Of a DNA stretch of 64,000 bases, positions 11,901-26,900 are shown piece after piece. The stretch is taken from contig CAJQUW010012632.1 of assembly GCA_907163375.1 (NCBI GenBank), positions 248,001-312,000 on the forward strand, read 5' to 3'. Numbering within the stretch: position 1 is the stretch's first letter; each line of letters opens with the position of its first letter. The translations under genes and the position numbers were made by a program. This DNA comes from Prostheceraeus crozeri. Its lineage: Eukaryota > Platyhelminthes > Polycladida > Euryleptidae. The notes below the pieces were generated by a model. That model saw only the letters and a program-made list of their open reading frames with translations. It did not search any database and was not told the origin of the DNA.

Positions 11901-14900
11901 GCTGAATGTGAGCTATGGGACTTGTGCACAGATGATCAAAGACCTCGGATACACAAAGGTGTGCTCTCGCTTCGTCCCTCGGTTCTTCACATCTGAAATG
12001 CGAATAAGACGAGTCGGATGTGCAGAGAAAGCACTTGAACTCTATGAAGAATACTAGGATGTCTTTCTCCAGAACATGGTGACAGAAGATGAGACTCCGC
12101 TATTTCTCTACCTGCCCAGTACAAAAAGAGATTCTGCACAATGGAAGAAACGAGATGAACAAACTCCAAAGAAGTTGAGGAGTGGAACTGTTCACAAACG
12201 TGAACTGATGTTGTCTGTCTTTTGGGACAGCAAGGGAATCGTTCTCTTGGACTTTCTTGAAAAGAAAAGGACTATGGGAAGTCTATGCTATTGTCAATTG
12301 TTGGAGAAAGCACGTCAACTGCGACAAAAGCCAAGGAATACACCATTGTGGCTGCTGCATGACAACGCACCGATTCACACCAGCCACAAAACAATTGAAA
12401 CACTCAGCAAGACTGGATTCGAAATGATTGCTCATCCTCCATATAGTCCCAACTTGGCACCGAGTGACTTCTATATTTTCCAACACCTTAAGAAACATCT
12501 GCGAGGACAGAAATTTGAGAATGCTGATGAGCTGCGGACTTCGGTGGAAGAGTTCTTTCAGTCGAAGACTTCTGATTTCTTCTCATGTGCTTTCAACCAA
12601 CTGGTTAAGAGATGGGAATCCGTCATCAATGCAAATGGCTCGTATATTGAGTGAGACACATCATTTGTAACGTTTCTGAATTTCCATTGTTATTCACATA
12701 TTCAATTATTCATGTTATTAAATGTGCTACATAGATATTCTTGATGTATTCGGTTCTTCTATGATTTTTTTGTGTGAATATCAGTAAAAATATATCATTT
12801 TAAAACATGAGTCTTTTTTAATAAAGAGCTAATTATCAAAATTTCGTGGCATGCATTTCTGGGGCCTATGAGACACCCTCTTTCGATCTGTGAAAGAATT
12901 TTTGACGTATCGTTTCATTTTCACCTTTAGTCCGGGACATTATTGATCGTACCTTTTATATTACGATTTCTGAACAGCTGCCAGAGAGAGCATTTACTTG
13001 CTTGTGATAAATTAAAAATAGCAAACAAACTGTCTTATAAGCTAAAATAAAAGGTCCAAAATAAAATATGATATAGGTTTTTCGTAGCTGCTACCGGAGA
13101 CCGGGTTCGTAAATGGTTGATAATGAAACTCCCGACGGAATTTGTCTCTTCACTGCCAGCATTTGTTGATTGCATTGCTAGAGGGAAAAGCGACTGAGGT
13201 GGTGCGGTCATATCCTTCGAAGAGAACAGATGCACATAACAAAGCAAATGCTCGACTGGAGAGTGTATGGTACCTGGAAGACCGAGGAGAAGATTTAAAG
13301 GAGAAGAAGTTGAAAGAGCGGGATCCAGCGGATCGAATCATATGGCGAACACGGACCAGAAGCGGCGGCCATACTTGATGTGGGATAAGCCAGAGACAAG
13401 AAGAAGCACTGCTAGAAGGCCGACAAGCTTGCCTAGATATCTGAAGCTATCGGTATAACAAAATGTCGAGTCGAGTACTCGAAGCGATTCGACATTTTTG
13501 AGTAATCGCATGGCCCTACTCCCATCACTTTTCCTAGAGAAATAGCAAGATTCCCACGGAATTCCCATCCTGTAAAGAAAGCAGGTTTGTGATTCGGGCC
13601 TTTTATCATACCTCAGTTTCATGCATACTTCATAGTCCTGACTTTTGTGGTTCGATTTCAATAAATTTCAACTTTTTCTGGATTTGGAATGGTGACTAAA
13701 TTCTTTATTTCATTGTCGCTATTCTTCTGTTAGTTTTTTTATTCTCTACTCCTCCAGTGCAAATCCACTATCGTCTACAATAATCTGATTTCTTTGTAGT
13801 TCTCTTACGTGAATGCGCACATCATTGTCTAATTCAGTTATTCTAAATCTCAAACCCCCTCCCTTCGATTGTTCGAATTTCATCTAATTACTCCGGCTGC
13901 ATATTTTTATATTAAAAGTCACGTGTCAATTAAAAACATGTCATTTGAGACATTCTTTTAATGAAGTGATAATAATTATTATCAAATAATACATTATTCT
14001 CAACTCATTCGAGGTTTGCGCTCCTAAATCATTACTCAATGCAAACAGCCTTTCAGATGCACTTGAGAGTAGAGCTTTTTGTGGAAGACTGAAAGGCGTT
14101 CGCCAGCTTCAAGCGCAAGTCCCCTCTGTTGCATGAGGATTGTTGCCAAGGAATTGTCTGTTGCGTAAGGAATTGAACTGAAACTGCTTTCTGCTAAATG
14201 CGAGGTCAGGACAGGATGAGTTTCCTTTCTTTTGCAGTTGGACTTGAACATATCCATCGGTGAAGTGCAAGCCTACTGCTCTGCCAGTTGTTCATCTAAT
14301 CACATCGGTTGTTCTTTTGATCTTCTGAACTTTGCTGACCCTGTTAGAGAGGTCCTCTGCTGTTTTTCATGTATCTATTAGTCACGTGATGACAAAAGTG
14401 CCAGTGATTCCTTATATCACGGCCTCATATAACCAAAGCAGTATGAGAATTACATGTGCTAACTAGCTAACTCATGCCTCAAAATTATTGAGGGATTTGC
14501 GAATTTACTTTCATAATGTCAATTTCGCTTGATTGTTCCTATGAAGTGACTCACTGGACTCTTGAGAAATTCTATCGAGAAAGTAAATGACCTTTAATTT
14601 GGGAAATGGCAGAAACAGTGCAACTCCAGAAGGTTTTCTAAATATGTTATTGTAGTTTGTTGCTTTCATATTGATTGAAAATTTTATTTGTAGGCTCCTC
14701 AATTCGAATAAACGAGAGAAGTTAGTTTAACTACACCAACATGTTCTACTGTTCTCGTTCAAGTTTTGAAGAGGCTTTGGTTAATCATTTTCTTTAAGTA
14801 TTTGTTGGGACACCAAGTAGACAAGATGGTAACAGTTTTTTGTGCTTTATTGATTTCGGCCTCCTCTTAGGCCATCATCAGAAGTTCTCGTTCACTTGAG

Positions 14901-17900
14901 TTTCATTGTTCCATGTTCCTTTAACTGAATGATTTACAAATTCCTCGAACACACGTCGATATCTTTAATTTCATTCATTAGCATTGGTTTCGTGAGCTAT
15001 TGAGGGCGTGATGCAGCCGTTATTCATATCATGAGATGAAATGGTGTTATCTATTTTGTGTCTGGTGTAGCGTCACACATTCTTACTGCCAGTTACATAA
15101 GGATGATGTAAATGTTCTCTTTCGTGGAATAACTTGGGTGTGTTTGATTAGATCGCAAATTCATGCTGCTTACGTAGGATGGAGATGAACTTAATTGTAT
15201 GATAATAATTTTCATATTGTATTTTTTCCTTTGAAAGTAGAAGCTGTATCAAAGATGACAGCAGTTTGGTTTGGTGTGTTAGTCGTTCAAAATATCTCTA
15301 CATTGATTTGTTGATAAACTACAGCTGAAACGGTTTGAGTTTCTCATTAGACTGGTAGACGTGTATACGTGCATGGATTTTGCACTTTAAATTTGAGCTG
15401 TATCCGCTTTTCTAGTCTGCTTCGAAATTGCCTGGGAAACTGTTAATGCGTCGATTGTTTTCATTGCGGAGCCCCCACATCTATTTTAAAACCTGCCGAC
15501 GTACAGTATTAGACAGAATGCGTACATCACCCTAAGGTTCTTCCATATTTGGCGAGTTACTCTAAAATTGGTGAGGACAGGTGTTTGAAAGAAAATATAT
15601 GCGATTGTATACTGGAAGAATTACAAAATGGGAGCCAAAAGATGCAAATTCGAATTCTATGAGGCAGGAAACAAGAAGCAGCAACCTGTTTGGTGGACAG
15701 GTACCAAATTTGTCTTGTTGACGTTGCGACTTGTGAAGAAGTTGAACGGAACACTCCTGATCGATTATCATTCGCACGATGTTATTGAGGGTTGCTCTTT
15801 ACGTGAGTCTCGAATATATTGTGGCGTCTTTACGCACAGCTGTCTTTATAGCTTTCAGTTATTGCTTGCAGAAGTAAAAACACTCACTCAGAGACTTCCT
15901 ATGAAATCTGCAGCAGATATCCGAGCAATTATCCATGGGACTCGCGATTGCCTAGTGGTCTTTCTGTGGTCAGTATGAAATCCTACCGACAAATAAACCA
16001 ACTGTATCTTCCAAAAATATAAATAACATCATTGTGCTCTGGCTCTTTCAGTTTAATAGACTGCGGCATGAAAGTTAAGATAATTTATACTACTAACTTG
16101 CTGTAATTATATATAATTCTATATTTCAGTAAGAGTGTCAGTAAAGGTACAGTAAGTAATACATGCAAATCATCAGTAGTATAAGACACGTGTTAAAGAC
16201 CATTACGAAAAGTCAATTAAGAGTCAAAAATATTTAGAACACCTAACAATCAATTTTTCTAAAGTCGGCTTCCCGACAGACAAATTCGATATCAACATTT
16301 TGTGAATCGTCGTTGAAATAGAGTGACCTAGATCCACGTAAGCATAAAAGACAAGAACGTAACAGATGAAAGGACAGTCTAGTCCTCACCCAGCTGATGG
16401 TCTTGCTGTACTTCTATATACACTACTACTAACTAATATACTACTAACTAAGATATCTTAGTAAGTCAAAAAGCTAGAAAACCATACAAAGAGAAGAAAC
16501 AACTTAGATTGCCAATAAGAACCATCATGTATGTCATGATTCACTTTGTGAAGACTGATTCAAAACGATGTTACATGCTGGAACTCAGTAAGTGGGCAAA
16601 AAGGAATTCCTAATACCTTGCAAAGATAGGAAAAACAGTCGTGGATTGCTGCGAATTCCTCCAAAATGCTTCGATTATCACGATTCCTTCAGATTCGAAG
16701 AATTTAGATCATTGCGCACAAGTTTTCTCGTGAATGTTGGCCCGTCAGATTCTTTACTTAGAAGAGAGAAATTCTGTTCACTCCATCTCTTCGTACGATT
16801 TATCAGTGAATGGTGCTGTGACAGTGACCGAACGAAGAACTCTTGTGTATGACACGCACGCCACTGGCTGCTGTCTGAGGCTAACAGCTTATTCAGTGAC
16901 GACATATTGTTTGAGCGTAGATTGTGTGTGTGTGTATGTGTTGTGTGCCATTTCACTGTCGCATGCTAGACATGACTCTGCCCTTCTGGGAAACAACGAC
17001 TAGGGAACGAGCGGTCTAACTATGTGTGTGAAGCAGTTACTGAGGGAGACTTCGGCCGAATGACGTTTTCCGATAAATCTTTTGCATCTCAATTCTCTGT
17101 CTCCACACGACCCGTGAGAAAGCCAATTATTAAACAGGAACAACCCGAAATACTGTTCAAGATGAGTGAGGAACGTCATGGCATGGAACACATTCTTCAC
17201 ATCAAGACGCTGTAGACAATTGATGACGAAAAAACAGTTTGATTTTGAGGCCTACTTGGACATCATGAGCGCGAAACTGATGGAGAAGCTGAAGTTGCAC
17301 GCATTTCTTTCAACAATGTCCGCTCACGAAAGCAATTCAATCATGGGTCCATCATAAGGCTTCAATCAGGTCCTACTTGATCCTCGCCTGAATTTAGTCT
17401 AGACATCTACCCAATTGTGAATCAAAAGTGTTGAGCGACCACATCGAACAAGGAGTCCGTTCGAACAAAATCCATTGTCCTTCGCGGGATTGATGCGCAT
17501 CATAATCGGGACAATGATTTAACATGACTGTCACACACTCCTTCCTCGTCAATGCCGCATTTCATCTACTTCATGCTGCAAAATAGGGGCCATTATTCCA
17601 ATTATCGGCTTATTAATTGTACTTTACAAGTGCAAAATAGATGCATGGTTCCTATTCACTAATGAATCATATATTTGATATTTTTGATAAATTTGATCTT
17701 TGAGTAGAGTATCACATTCAGAAATCATTAATTCAGTCTTTATACTGGTTGTCTTTTCCGGATTAATGAAGTTGATTCATCCATTCCGACCAGTGCTGTA
17801 TGTTGTATATTTGGGTTGGTTTACGGACGGCCGCTATCACAGACTTGTGATCAGTTTCCAACACCATTTCCTTTACGAATTTCAAAATCAAAAAGACTGC

Positions 17901-20900
17901 TTGCTGGTTCATGGCATCGCTTGTTCTCTGAAATGAACTACATCAAGATGAAATGCTGATACATTCACACAAGATAATGATATGAACTAGTGATTAATGT
18001 TTAAACTACGCAAGAGTGATGCCGTCAACTAACAGATTCTAAAGGGCCAGAAGTCATGGAAAGTTATTTACGGTTACTACTTAAAAATGTAGCGATAGTT
18101 GCAGTATTGAAAGTTTATAGAAAGTATTCTTTGAAATGTTATTTACAGGTACTACTAGAGGTGTGCATTCGTGACCGGAACTCGATTTGTTCGGGTTTGT
18201 TGAGAAATGTTTGTGGTTTTTCGGGTTTAAAGTGAACTGCAATATTTTTGAAACACACAGGCCAAAAATGAGTGCACAATACCATGGGAGAATCTGATGG
18301 AAAAATTTCACCAGCTAATATACTTCGTTATATTTATTATGCGCAAGTGCTGTTATAAACTGGCGCTAACTGGTCGCTGACTCCCATCATGTTCGTCAGC
18401 AGCCAACCATCACCGTTAGAAATAAGGACAACAATTTTTTGCACAGCGCAACTCTTATTCACATGCAGCTGTGACGACACTTAAAGTTTCATTCTTGAAA
18501 TTATTGCTGACTTATGTAGACTACTATCATTGAGATTTTCTTTTATATTTCAGTATTTCTTTAGCAAATTTATACGCACACATATTTGAGTATTATATGT
18601 ATTTTGACAAATTCATGCGTCTAAGCTTATATGTGCGTTTTAATGTGGGATTTATGGATGTGGAAAAAATTAATTTTACTTCGTGGCGTATTATACAAAT
18701 TTAATGAACACGATTATGGGGCATTTTTCTCTTCGATGATGATTTTCGATATATGTCGGGTCGGGTTGAGATGAGTATGTTTTTTGACGGCTGCACACCT
18801 CTAACAGGTACTGCATTAATTTAGTTATAATTAATTTTAATGCCATTAAAATAAAACAATGGGTACAGTATTGAAAGTTTCATTTTGAGGGTGAATTTGT
18901 GCCCTCTCAATCCCCAGTAAAATGTCTATGGTCAAAGGAAACATTTCCATTTTCAAGTTTGCAATCGTCTGCTCAGCGTTTCGCTTCTTCTGATTAATCA
19001 TGAACTCGGAGTATCGGTTTCCTTGTAAGAGTCAATGTCTGTGTCGTTGCAGTTTCATACGTCAGACGCCTAGATCTTTCAATTTCCGATCAAACGAAGA
19101 CAAACCCATCCGATTTTAACATACGACAAACGCGTCGATTTTAACATATTTATCATCTTCCTTATATTTTACAGAATGAGTGGTATCTAATTGTTTCTTA
19201 TTCAGCTCTGTTAAAGAATTCTTTCTACAAGCAGTGAGATATGATCATCTGTTGTCAGCATGGCTTCTGTATCATGAATTAAAATTCAGTTGCTTGAGGA
19301 TGGCAGACGGCGTCTGTCGAAAGCGCTCGTGAGAACCTTGAGTGTTTTTCTTCTTTCGTTGGTCAACATCGACCCTGGGATGTCCTCCGAATCAAATAAG
19401 CACATCCTGTCAAATACTAACATGCATAGCGTATTCACGGATTGCGCAGGACATTATCATCGTGGACATCCGGCGAGCACGGACTTGCAGTGAGAGATAA
19501 TTGACAGATGCAGATCACCGGTGGAGACAGACTTGCCGAAGCCAATAATATCGAAGAACTTTTCTTGTTACTTTTCTTACTTTCCTATCTACTCTCATTT
19601 TCGGACGGAAATTGTAATTCTTCGCCTATTTAGTGTGTTTTACAGGAGGTTATTTACAATACGGCGGAGATAAATCAATTAGGTTTATCTCTTAAGGAGA
19701 ATTATGGCGGAGATAAATTAGATTAATCTCCTAGGGATCAACCCATGGTTACGACTACCCCATTTATAGTATTGAAAAGGCATACAATTCCTAGAAAAAA
19801 AGGGAGTTTTATTTTTTGAACAGATATATCTTAATATTGTCACTTTCGATTTTGACTCCTCCCGAACTCGCGACTTCTTGAGCAGCAGACAAGTTTTACA
19901 TTTCTAGCGGCGTTGTCATACCGGTAGAAGGCGTAGTAGCATGCGTGTCGTCAACTTGACCATCCAGACAACGAGCCTTCTTTTGAGCAGCACCCAACTG
20001 AACCTCAGAAACACGCTTGTAGGATTCGAAGTATCCTCTGGGTCAAACATGGCGGATGAACTTTCCATTTCACAATGGTCACAAACCGCTCTCTCAATTC
20101 ATTTATTCCGCGCTGACCACATCCTACAGAGATGAATGTGCAACAAATCAAGTCGTGAAATCATGTGCGTGTGTTTGTGTGCCGCTCTAGTGTGCACATC
20201 ATGACATACACACAATACCGCTTGCTGCATGACGTCGTCATCAATGTGTAGCTATGTGAAGAAGTTAGTTACACTCCTCGTGCGGCGGAGGTAAATTGCA
20301 GCAACTCGGATTCGCTCCGCGAATCCTCGTAGCTGACTAATTTACCTCATTGCACTCGGAGTATAACTGTTACTGTAGCTTTGAATTTCATGGAGAAGAA
20401 CAGTTGCAATTTGTGAGAATTGACTCTTACTTTCCGTGGTATTCAGCTTCATCCTCCTTATTTTGACGATGTTTTTTAGCAAGATTTACTGCATATACAG
20501 TAGCCTACTGAGATATCGAGGCTTTTCGCTTCTAGGAGACTTTATTCTAGATTAGAGATTTTGTTTGGAATCTATGGTATTAGTATATTAACAGTAGGAA
20601 TGAGTAGTGTTACAAGTCTTAAGATTTCCATTTTTACCAGATATTGGACCAAAGCTGATCAATTTTATATTCGTTGCCACGAGAAAGCTCCACTGAGTTC
20701 TTTTAAGAACTGATTAATCCAATGGTTACAGCAACATTGCATTTGTACACTTGCGGATTGAGAACGCCATCAGTCCTCATCAGGACTGCTTCAATTAATA
20801 ATTTAAATTAGTAAGCATTATATTCTAGTATGAATGGCTGCTGGGATGATTTTCATCATCGTATGATAATAAAGCTTGTACTTACGTAGGAACTTCTATT

Positions 20901-23900
20901 CTCTCTATCCCCCACCCACCCACATTTTCCAATTTTTCCAAATTTGCAAAATTTCGTCGAACTGAAGTCACATTGGATTTGAAATATGTTACTGAGTAAT
21001 GCTACAGAACCACTGAGACGTCTTACTTGAACTCTGAGATGAAGGATTGTTCCACTGCCTACTCAGAATATAAGATGCAGTTGTGATCATGAACTTCGTG
21101 GGATTGTACAGTGAACGACAAAGCAAGTGCTTGCAATGTTTCTACAAACCAGATGAATTTTTACACTCATACTTTTGTTTAATCGTATAGGAAGACTGCA
21201 CTCAGGAGCAAGAGAAGATCGTTGACATCGCAACACTTGCGGGTGTCAACAACAAAAATGCAGAGAGGGGAGAGAGAATAGACGCACCCTCGCATCTCTG
21301 CTAAGATTTAGTAGACTGATTTAAAGATTAAAACTGTGGCTTCTAGAAGAATCTGTGTGCTTCTCTTTTTTCTGTGGAGGAAATTAAGTACATAATAGCG
21401 GTTTTCTGATATACTTTTTCCGGCTCGGAATTCTGCTATCATCTTTGCATTTCTTTCATTCCGCATTTCAACTGGAGGACAGACGGCGAAATAAATCGGG
21501 GCCACTAGTTGATGCCTTGGCATTGCTTTCTCTATACGACAGCTGGAACCGGGCCGCTTTTTCCGGCCCGGCCCCGCATCGACTCCAAAATATTGGGCCC
21601 GGGCCGGCCCAGATGAATTTTGTATCTGGGCCTGGGTGAAAAATTTCATCGTTTTGCGCACCTTGCCATCTATAATGAAGATACAGATTACATTAACTGA
21701 GTGTAATCGCCGTAAGAATCATTCTAGAAATTGTTCATTGCATGATCGAATGCTTTAGGGCCTATGTAGCATCTGTAAGTAAATTGATAACTGTTGAACA
21801 GTAAGATGAACTTTTAAACATTTAACACAGTGAATTTTCATTTGTTTTAAATGTAAATTGCACTGAAGACGATGTAGATTTGCACTGAAGACATGAAGCC
21901 TATTTGCAAAATGAGGTCATTAAGTTAAAATTTGAACTAGCTATTCAATCGACTCTTTTTACCAAAAGTCCCGAGAAATATTACTTGGTAATCGTCTATC
22001 GACTGTTGTTTCTGTTTCAGCAAGCGTATTGATGAATTATGACTATTCCGTCGAATGTCGGTATTTATTATTTCATATTATTGCTGAAGGATAAGGTTGA
22101 TAAGTCACCATGTGAAAATGATTCAGAGCATTTAAGTGATCAAATGAGGAAGATGTTTCTTATTTCAGACATAAATATCGGCGTGGGTACTAAATATTTC
22201 AGGCCCTGGCCCGGGTGCTTACAGAATTTTTCTAGCCCGCAACCGTCCCGGACCTGCTTCCAGCTCTGCTACACGAGATTTCAAATGCGTATGGTATATT
22301 CAAGTATCTCTATATTACACGTGATGTTTTCCTTGACCTACTCCTTCAGCTGGTAACCACATAAGATGAGACAGTGCTAGTTCGAATGAGACTGGAGAAG
22401 ACAGAAGTATGAAATGTCTCTCTGTTCAACATCACGTAGCATTATACAGAGATGAAAACGAGTTCTGTTTGTTGTTTTATTCATTAGCATTCAATGATTT
22501 GATTGCGTTAAGTAAGGAAACATTCTTTACTTACAGCTCGGCATGTAAATGTTCGTGCATCATCTAATATTGAGAAAAGAAGATTAGCAGATAAATCTAA
22601 TGTGTTTTGAAAGTCACTGATGATGTCATTCACCATGATCAATAAACCGGTTACAATGTTTCTTTCGTAAGATGCCTTGTGATCCTTCTTCAAACCAAAA
22701 ACAAGTTATCATCAGGTACAATTTTATATCATGTTCAGAACTTAATGATTCATGAAATCTGTCTGTACTTGAGATTACTTAAACTGCAAAAGTCATGTAT
22801 ATCTTCTTGCGAATCTCTGGACATCCTGGATAATAATTTAAGGGGTACTGCATTGATCATGCTCTTCGCTTTGACAACGCTTTAAATAGACAGTCAACAT
22901 GCCATTCACATCATGAAGAAGCAGCCTCTTTGAAAATTCACAGACAAATGTCTTCTTGCTTTGTATGCGTACTACTCTGAATGCCAAGCACCACTGATGC
23001 TGGTTGCAGAACGTTTTACATTCCGAGTGCACGAAACGTACAGGAACGGTTGATGAAAATTTTTGATTCCGTATATGATAAAAGCGTTTGACTTTGATGA
23101 GTGTGTATTTTTTTGTTGGGTTGCATAAAATGCCAAACACATAATCAATGGGTTTACGATTTCTCGTGTAGACGAATTCCATAACGTTTCTTCTTTTCTC
23201 AAATTGAAGGATGCAATCATTATTAGACTTAAAGATGCCTCCTGTGCAAAATGGTGCTAATTTACATGTCAGCACGCATTCCTTGACAGAAACTATGTTT
23301 GGCATAAATTTTCCATTTCCGTTGATCCCCAAGTAATCGGCTTTCATTTCAATGAAGTTTAATCCAAAGTTTTCTTCCATACATTCAATTGCAAGCATCA
23401 TATACAGGATGTTGAGCAATTTCATGTTCAGATTGACCTCATATGAAAAAGAAATGACTTCAATCGTTAGAATGTGGAATTATACGGATGAAAGAAATAT
23501 TTTTGATAGATATTGGGTTTGAGTATAAGGAGGGCTCAGAAGCTGTTCTGGAAACACATCACAATTTATACAACTGATGGCGCATCACCTAATTGTGACT
23601 GCACTTGCAATGTATTGTATTTGAGCGAAATGAGCACAGTCATACTCACCATACAATCAGCATCTTTTTCAAGTATGTTGAATGAAGATGAATTGTTGTT
23701 TGTGGGCAATATGGATTGTAACTTCAAGATTCACTGACTTTTCCCCCGAATTCTTCGATAATTTGGTGTTTATAAATGTTGAAATGCAACGATGTGCATC
23801 CTGGGTAACACAAAAGAATGAATTCACTCAATTACCCACAAGTCAAAAGGTCCTTTTGAGTACTGTTTTTTGCAGCAATGAATGAATAACTTCCATCAGC

Positions 23901-26900
23901 TGGAAGATGTTCTTCTGAAAATGAAAAAGTCTCATCTGATTCTGTGAAAGTTGTTGCCAGTGTTATACTTCACTTTCGCGAGTCATCTTTTCAGTTAATA
24001 CGTTCCGCAAGTTGGCTTTCATTAACAACAGCGGTACTGGAGAAAGATAATAACACAGAAAATTAAATGCCTGATCCGTAGGGATTTGGACAACATTTTT
24101 TCTCATAGTTCTTTGATTAGCTTCCCAAGTTACTAATCTTTTAGGTTTTCCCGTTCACGTATCAGTTGATAGTTCACGTGATTCTGAATGTGACATTTCC
24201 AAGTAAATCTTCGTCTAATGAAATTCGGATTTTGCGCAAAATATTTCTCACTACAGTTTCGGAGGTCTGCGCACGCGCGCATGCTGAGAGATTCCAAACC
24301 CATTGACAGATTAATTCAGTAAAATGCATTACGAAAATCAAGCTAAGAAACTGAATATGATAAAGTGGACCATCTGTTTCACTTCCGAAGATTTGTCAGC
24401 GCAATTCCTGTACCAAAATATACAAATTAAGAGGCCTTTTACGAATTCTATTGTAAAACCACTGCCCTCGAAGTGTGACTACCACATAGATGAATTGCGT
24501 TGTCTGTGTGCTTCAGTCTAAAGATGACTTCCTCAGCACGATTGATGGTCACGGCCAGAAGAACTAGTCTCGAGGCAAGAAGATCAATTTTCCATTGAAC
24601 GTAATGCAAATTCAAGTCTGAATTCTCACGAGCCAGAAGATTGACACCACATTAGAAGTCCACAGCCAGTAAAATTGGATCTTGAAGAGTCGAGCGTTGT
24701 GAATAATATTTCCGTTTGACGAATTTATCGCGGAGGAAAATTGAGTCAAAGACAGGTACTTTTCACTTGACAGGCCTGCCTGCAATCTGACCGCTGAGGC
24801 TCGTGTGTTCGCCACAGAATTAGACAGGTTGTCTCTTCTTCTGTTTGACTAGAAAGGAAGCATTGGAACATGCATGGCACAATCTGCTAACATAATGCCA
24901 TAGCAGTCGAACAATGAGCAGCCAGGTCAACATTAAACACGCCAAATTGTGCGGAATTTCGGTGACTGTTATCAGTCGGATCACACAGCAAAGAGACAGT
25001 CGATGTCAAGTTCTACAGAGAAGTTTGTAAACGGGTTTTCGTGCGCCTGCTAACTTTTTTAAAATGATCGGAGGGCCCAACATTATTGAGAAAACTTTTG
25101 CGCAATCTGAATTCGTTGAATCTGAAGGAATCGTAGCGATCGGAGCATTTTGAAGGAATTCACAGCAATCCGCAAGCGATGCACGACTATTTTTCCTATC
25201 TCTGCAAGGTATTAAAAATTTTTTTTGCCAACTTAGTAAGTTCCTGCATGTGCCATCGTTTTGAATCAGTTTGCACTTCTAGCAAAGTGACACGATTAAA
25301 CAATCTAATTCTGTGGTGTTCGCGAGCTACTTCAGCAATGCGAATTCTGAGAGACGAATTTCTATGTCAATCTGTGTCGCATGCTACCATTGTATACCAT
25401 GGCTGGAATAGGATTATGTCCGCTCTAGACTAACCCAAACGCAAATGAATATATCTGTCTGAAAATCTATCTACATAAAGTATGACATTTTTATATTGTC
25501 TAACAATAATTACTGTTCAACAGATACCCGAAATTAGTTTCTGGTTTCTGGATAATCAACATGACATGCATGTATCATTTTGTTGCTTACAGTGTTTCTT
25601 AAAATCATTGTGGATTCCGTTATAGCAGTTCATCAAACCTTTATCCTTCATATCCAAATTCACGTAATATTCATCAGATTTGCGTTTTCATTTCAGGTCT
25701 AATGATGAACATTGCTGGTTCAGAGGAGACCAAACACTTCTCAACTAGTCAACCGCTAAAGGTCTATCTATCGAAAGAAGACGACGACGAGCTTATCAAT
25801 ACAGTTCGCTTTCCAACCGGCAAATGTGAATTGGATAAAGATCTCATAGAAGTTGAGAGTGATGTAATCACTGCAGATTTAGTCAGTTCTCCTGGCGAGC
25901 AGTCGTACAATGCAGTATCAGACGAGTAAGAACATCATATTTTCAAGCTTCAGCTGAGTTGTCTGCAGGCACATCTCTCAAATTATTTATCCTCGTTATT
26001 CTCATTGGTGTGTAGCTAAACACCTATGAAACCGCGAAATGTTTTCAGCTTTCCAAAAAGGTAGCAAAGCCGGCAAAGAAATGTCACATGCTTATTACTA
26101 GACAGTGACAATTTAGGTGAATCACCTAAAATTAATTTTTTACCTAAATTCCGGATATTTTGTAAAAACACATAAATCACCTAAATATTGTCATTACACG
26201 ACAAAAACTTGCTATTTGATTAACTCATCTACTCGCATTGGAAAACATTGAGAAAATCGTGGTAGCGAATTGCTTCTATAATCGGAATAGTGAAGACATT
26301 GATGAGTGATTCTGGGCAGTGACACATGTTTCCGGTCATAGTTTCTAATTCTTACATTTATAGAGTTTTTATAGAGTTTATATTGCATTTGAAATACGAG
26401 CAATTTTGATCTGTATGACACATACACAATTGTTCAATTGAATTGTCAATACACAATTTGAAACATAATACTTAGTTGTTAATGTTTGATCTGTGCAGTT
26501 GTTATAGCTTCAAATAAAGAGCTCCGACTCGCGATTAAATCTAGGACTTACTTGTCATTTTCTTTTCTCAAATTCTTTTTTAAACTAATACGTAGATTAT
26601 TGTCGCGGTATTTGTTTACAAATTAGTTACCGAAAAGAGCACAGTTCATGAAAAAAACAAAAAACTCCATCGCTCTCAATGAATCTAGATATTTTAATGG
26701 ATTTTTGATTCACCTAAATAAACAGCCTATATTTGTAAAATTATTCACCTAAAAACCTATAATGACAAAAATATTCACCTAAGATGTCGGTGTCTAGGTT
26801 ATTACATATTTAAACAAGGCTATTATTGCATGAAATTCATGTACTCGTGTGCAAATACGCATGTGTACATAGATACAAGCTATATGCAATCACTAATTTC

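Noticed and set aside
13338-13661. 107-residue minus-strand frame
   Set aside because: It overlaps the RTE fragment on the other strand and has no motif of its own.
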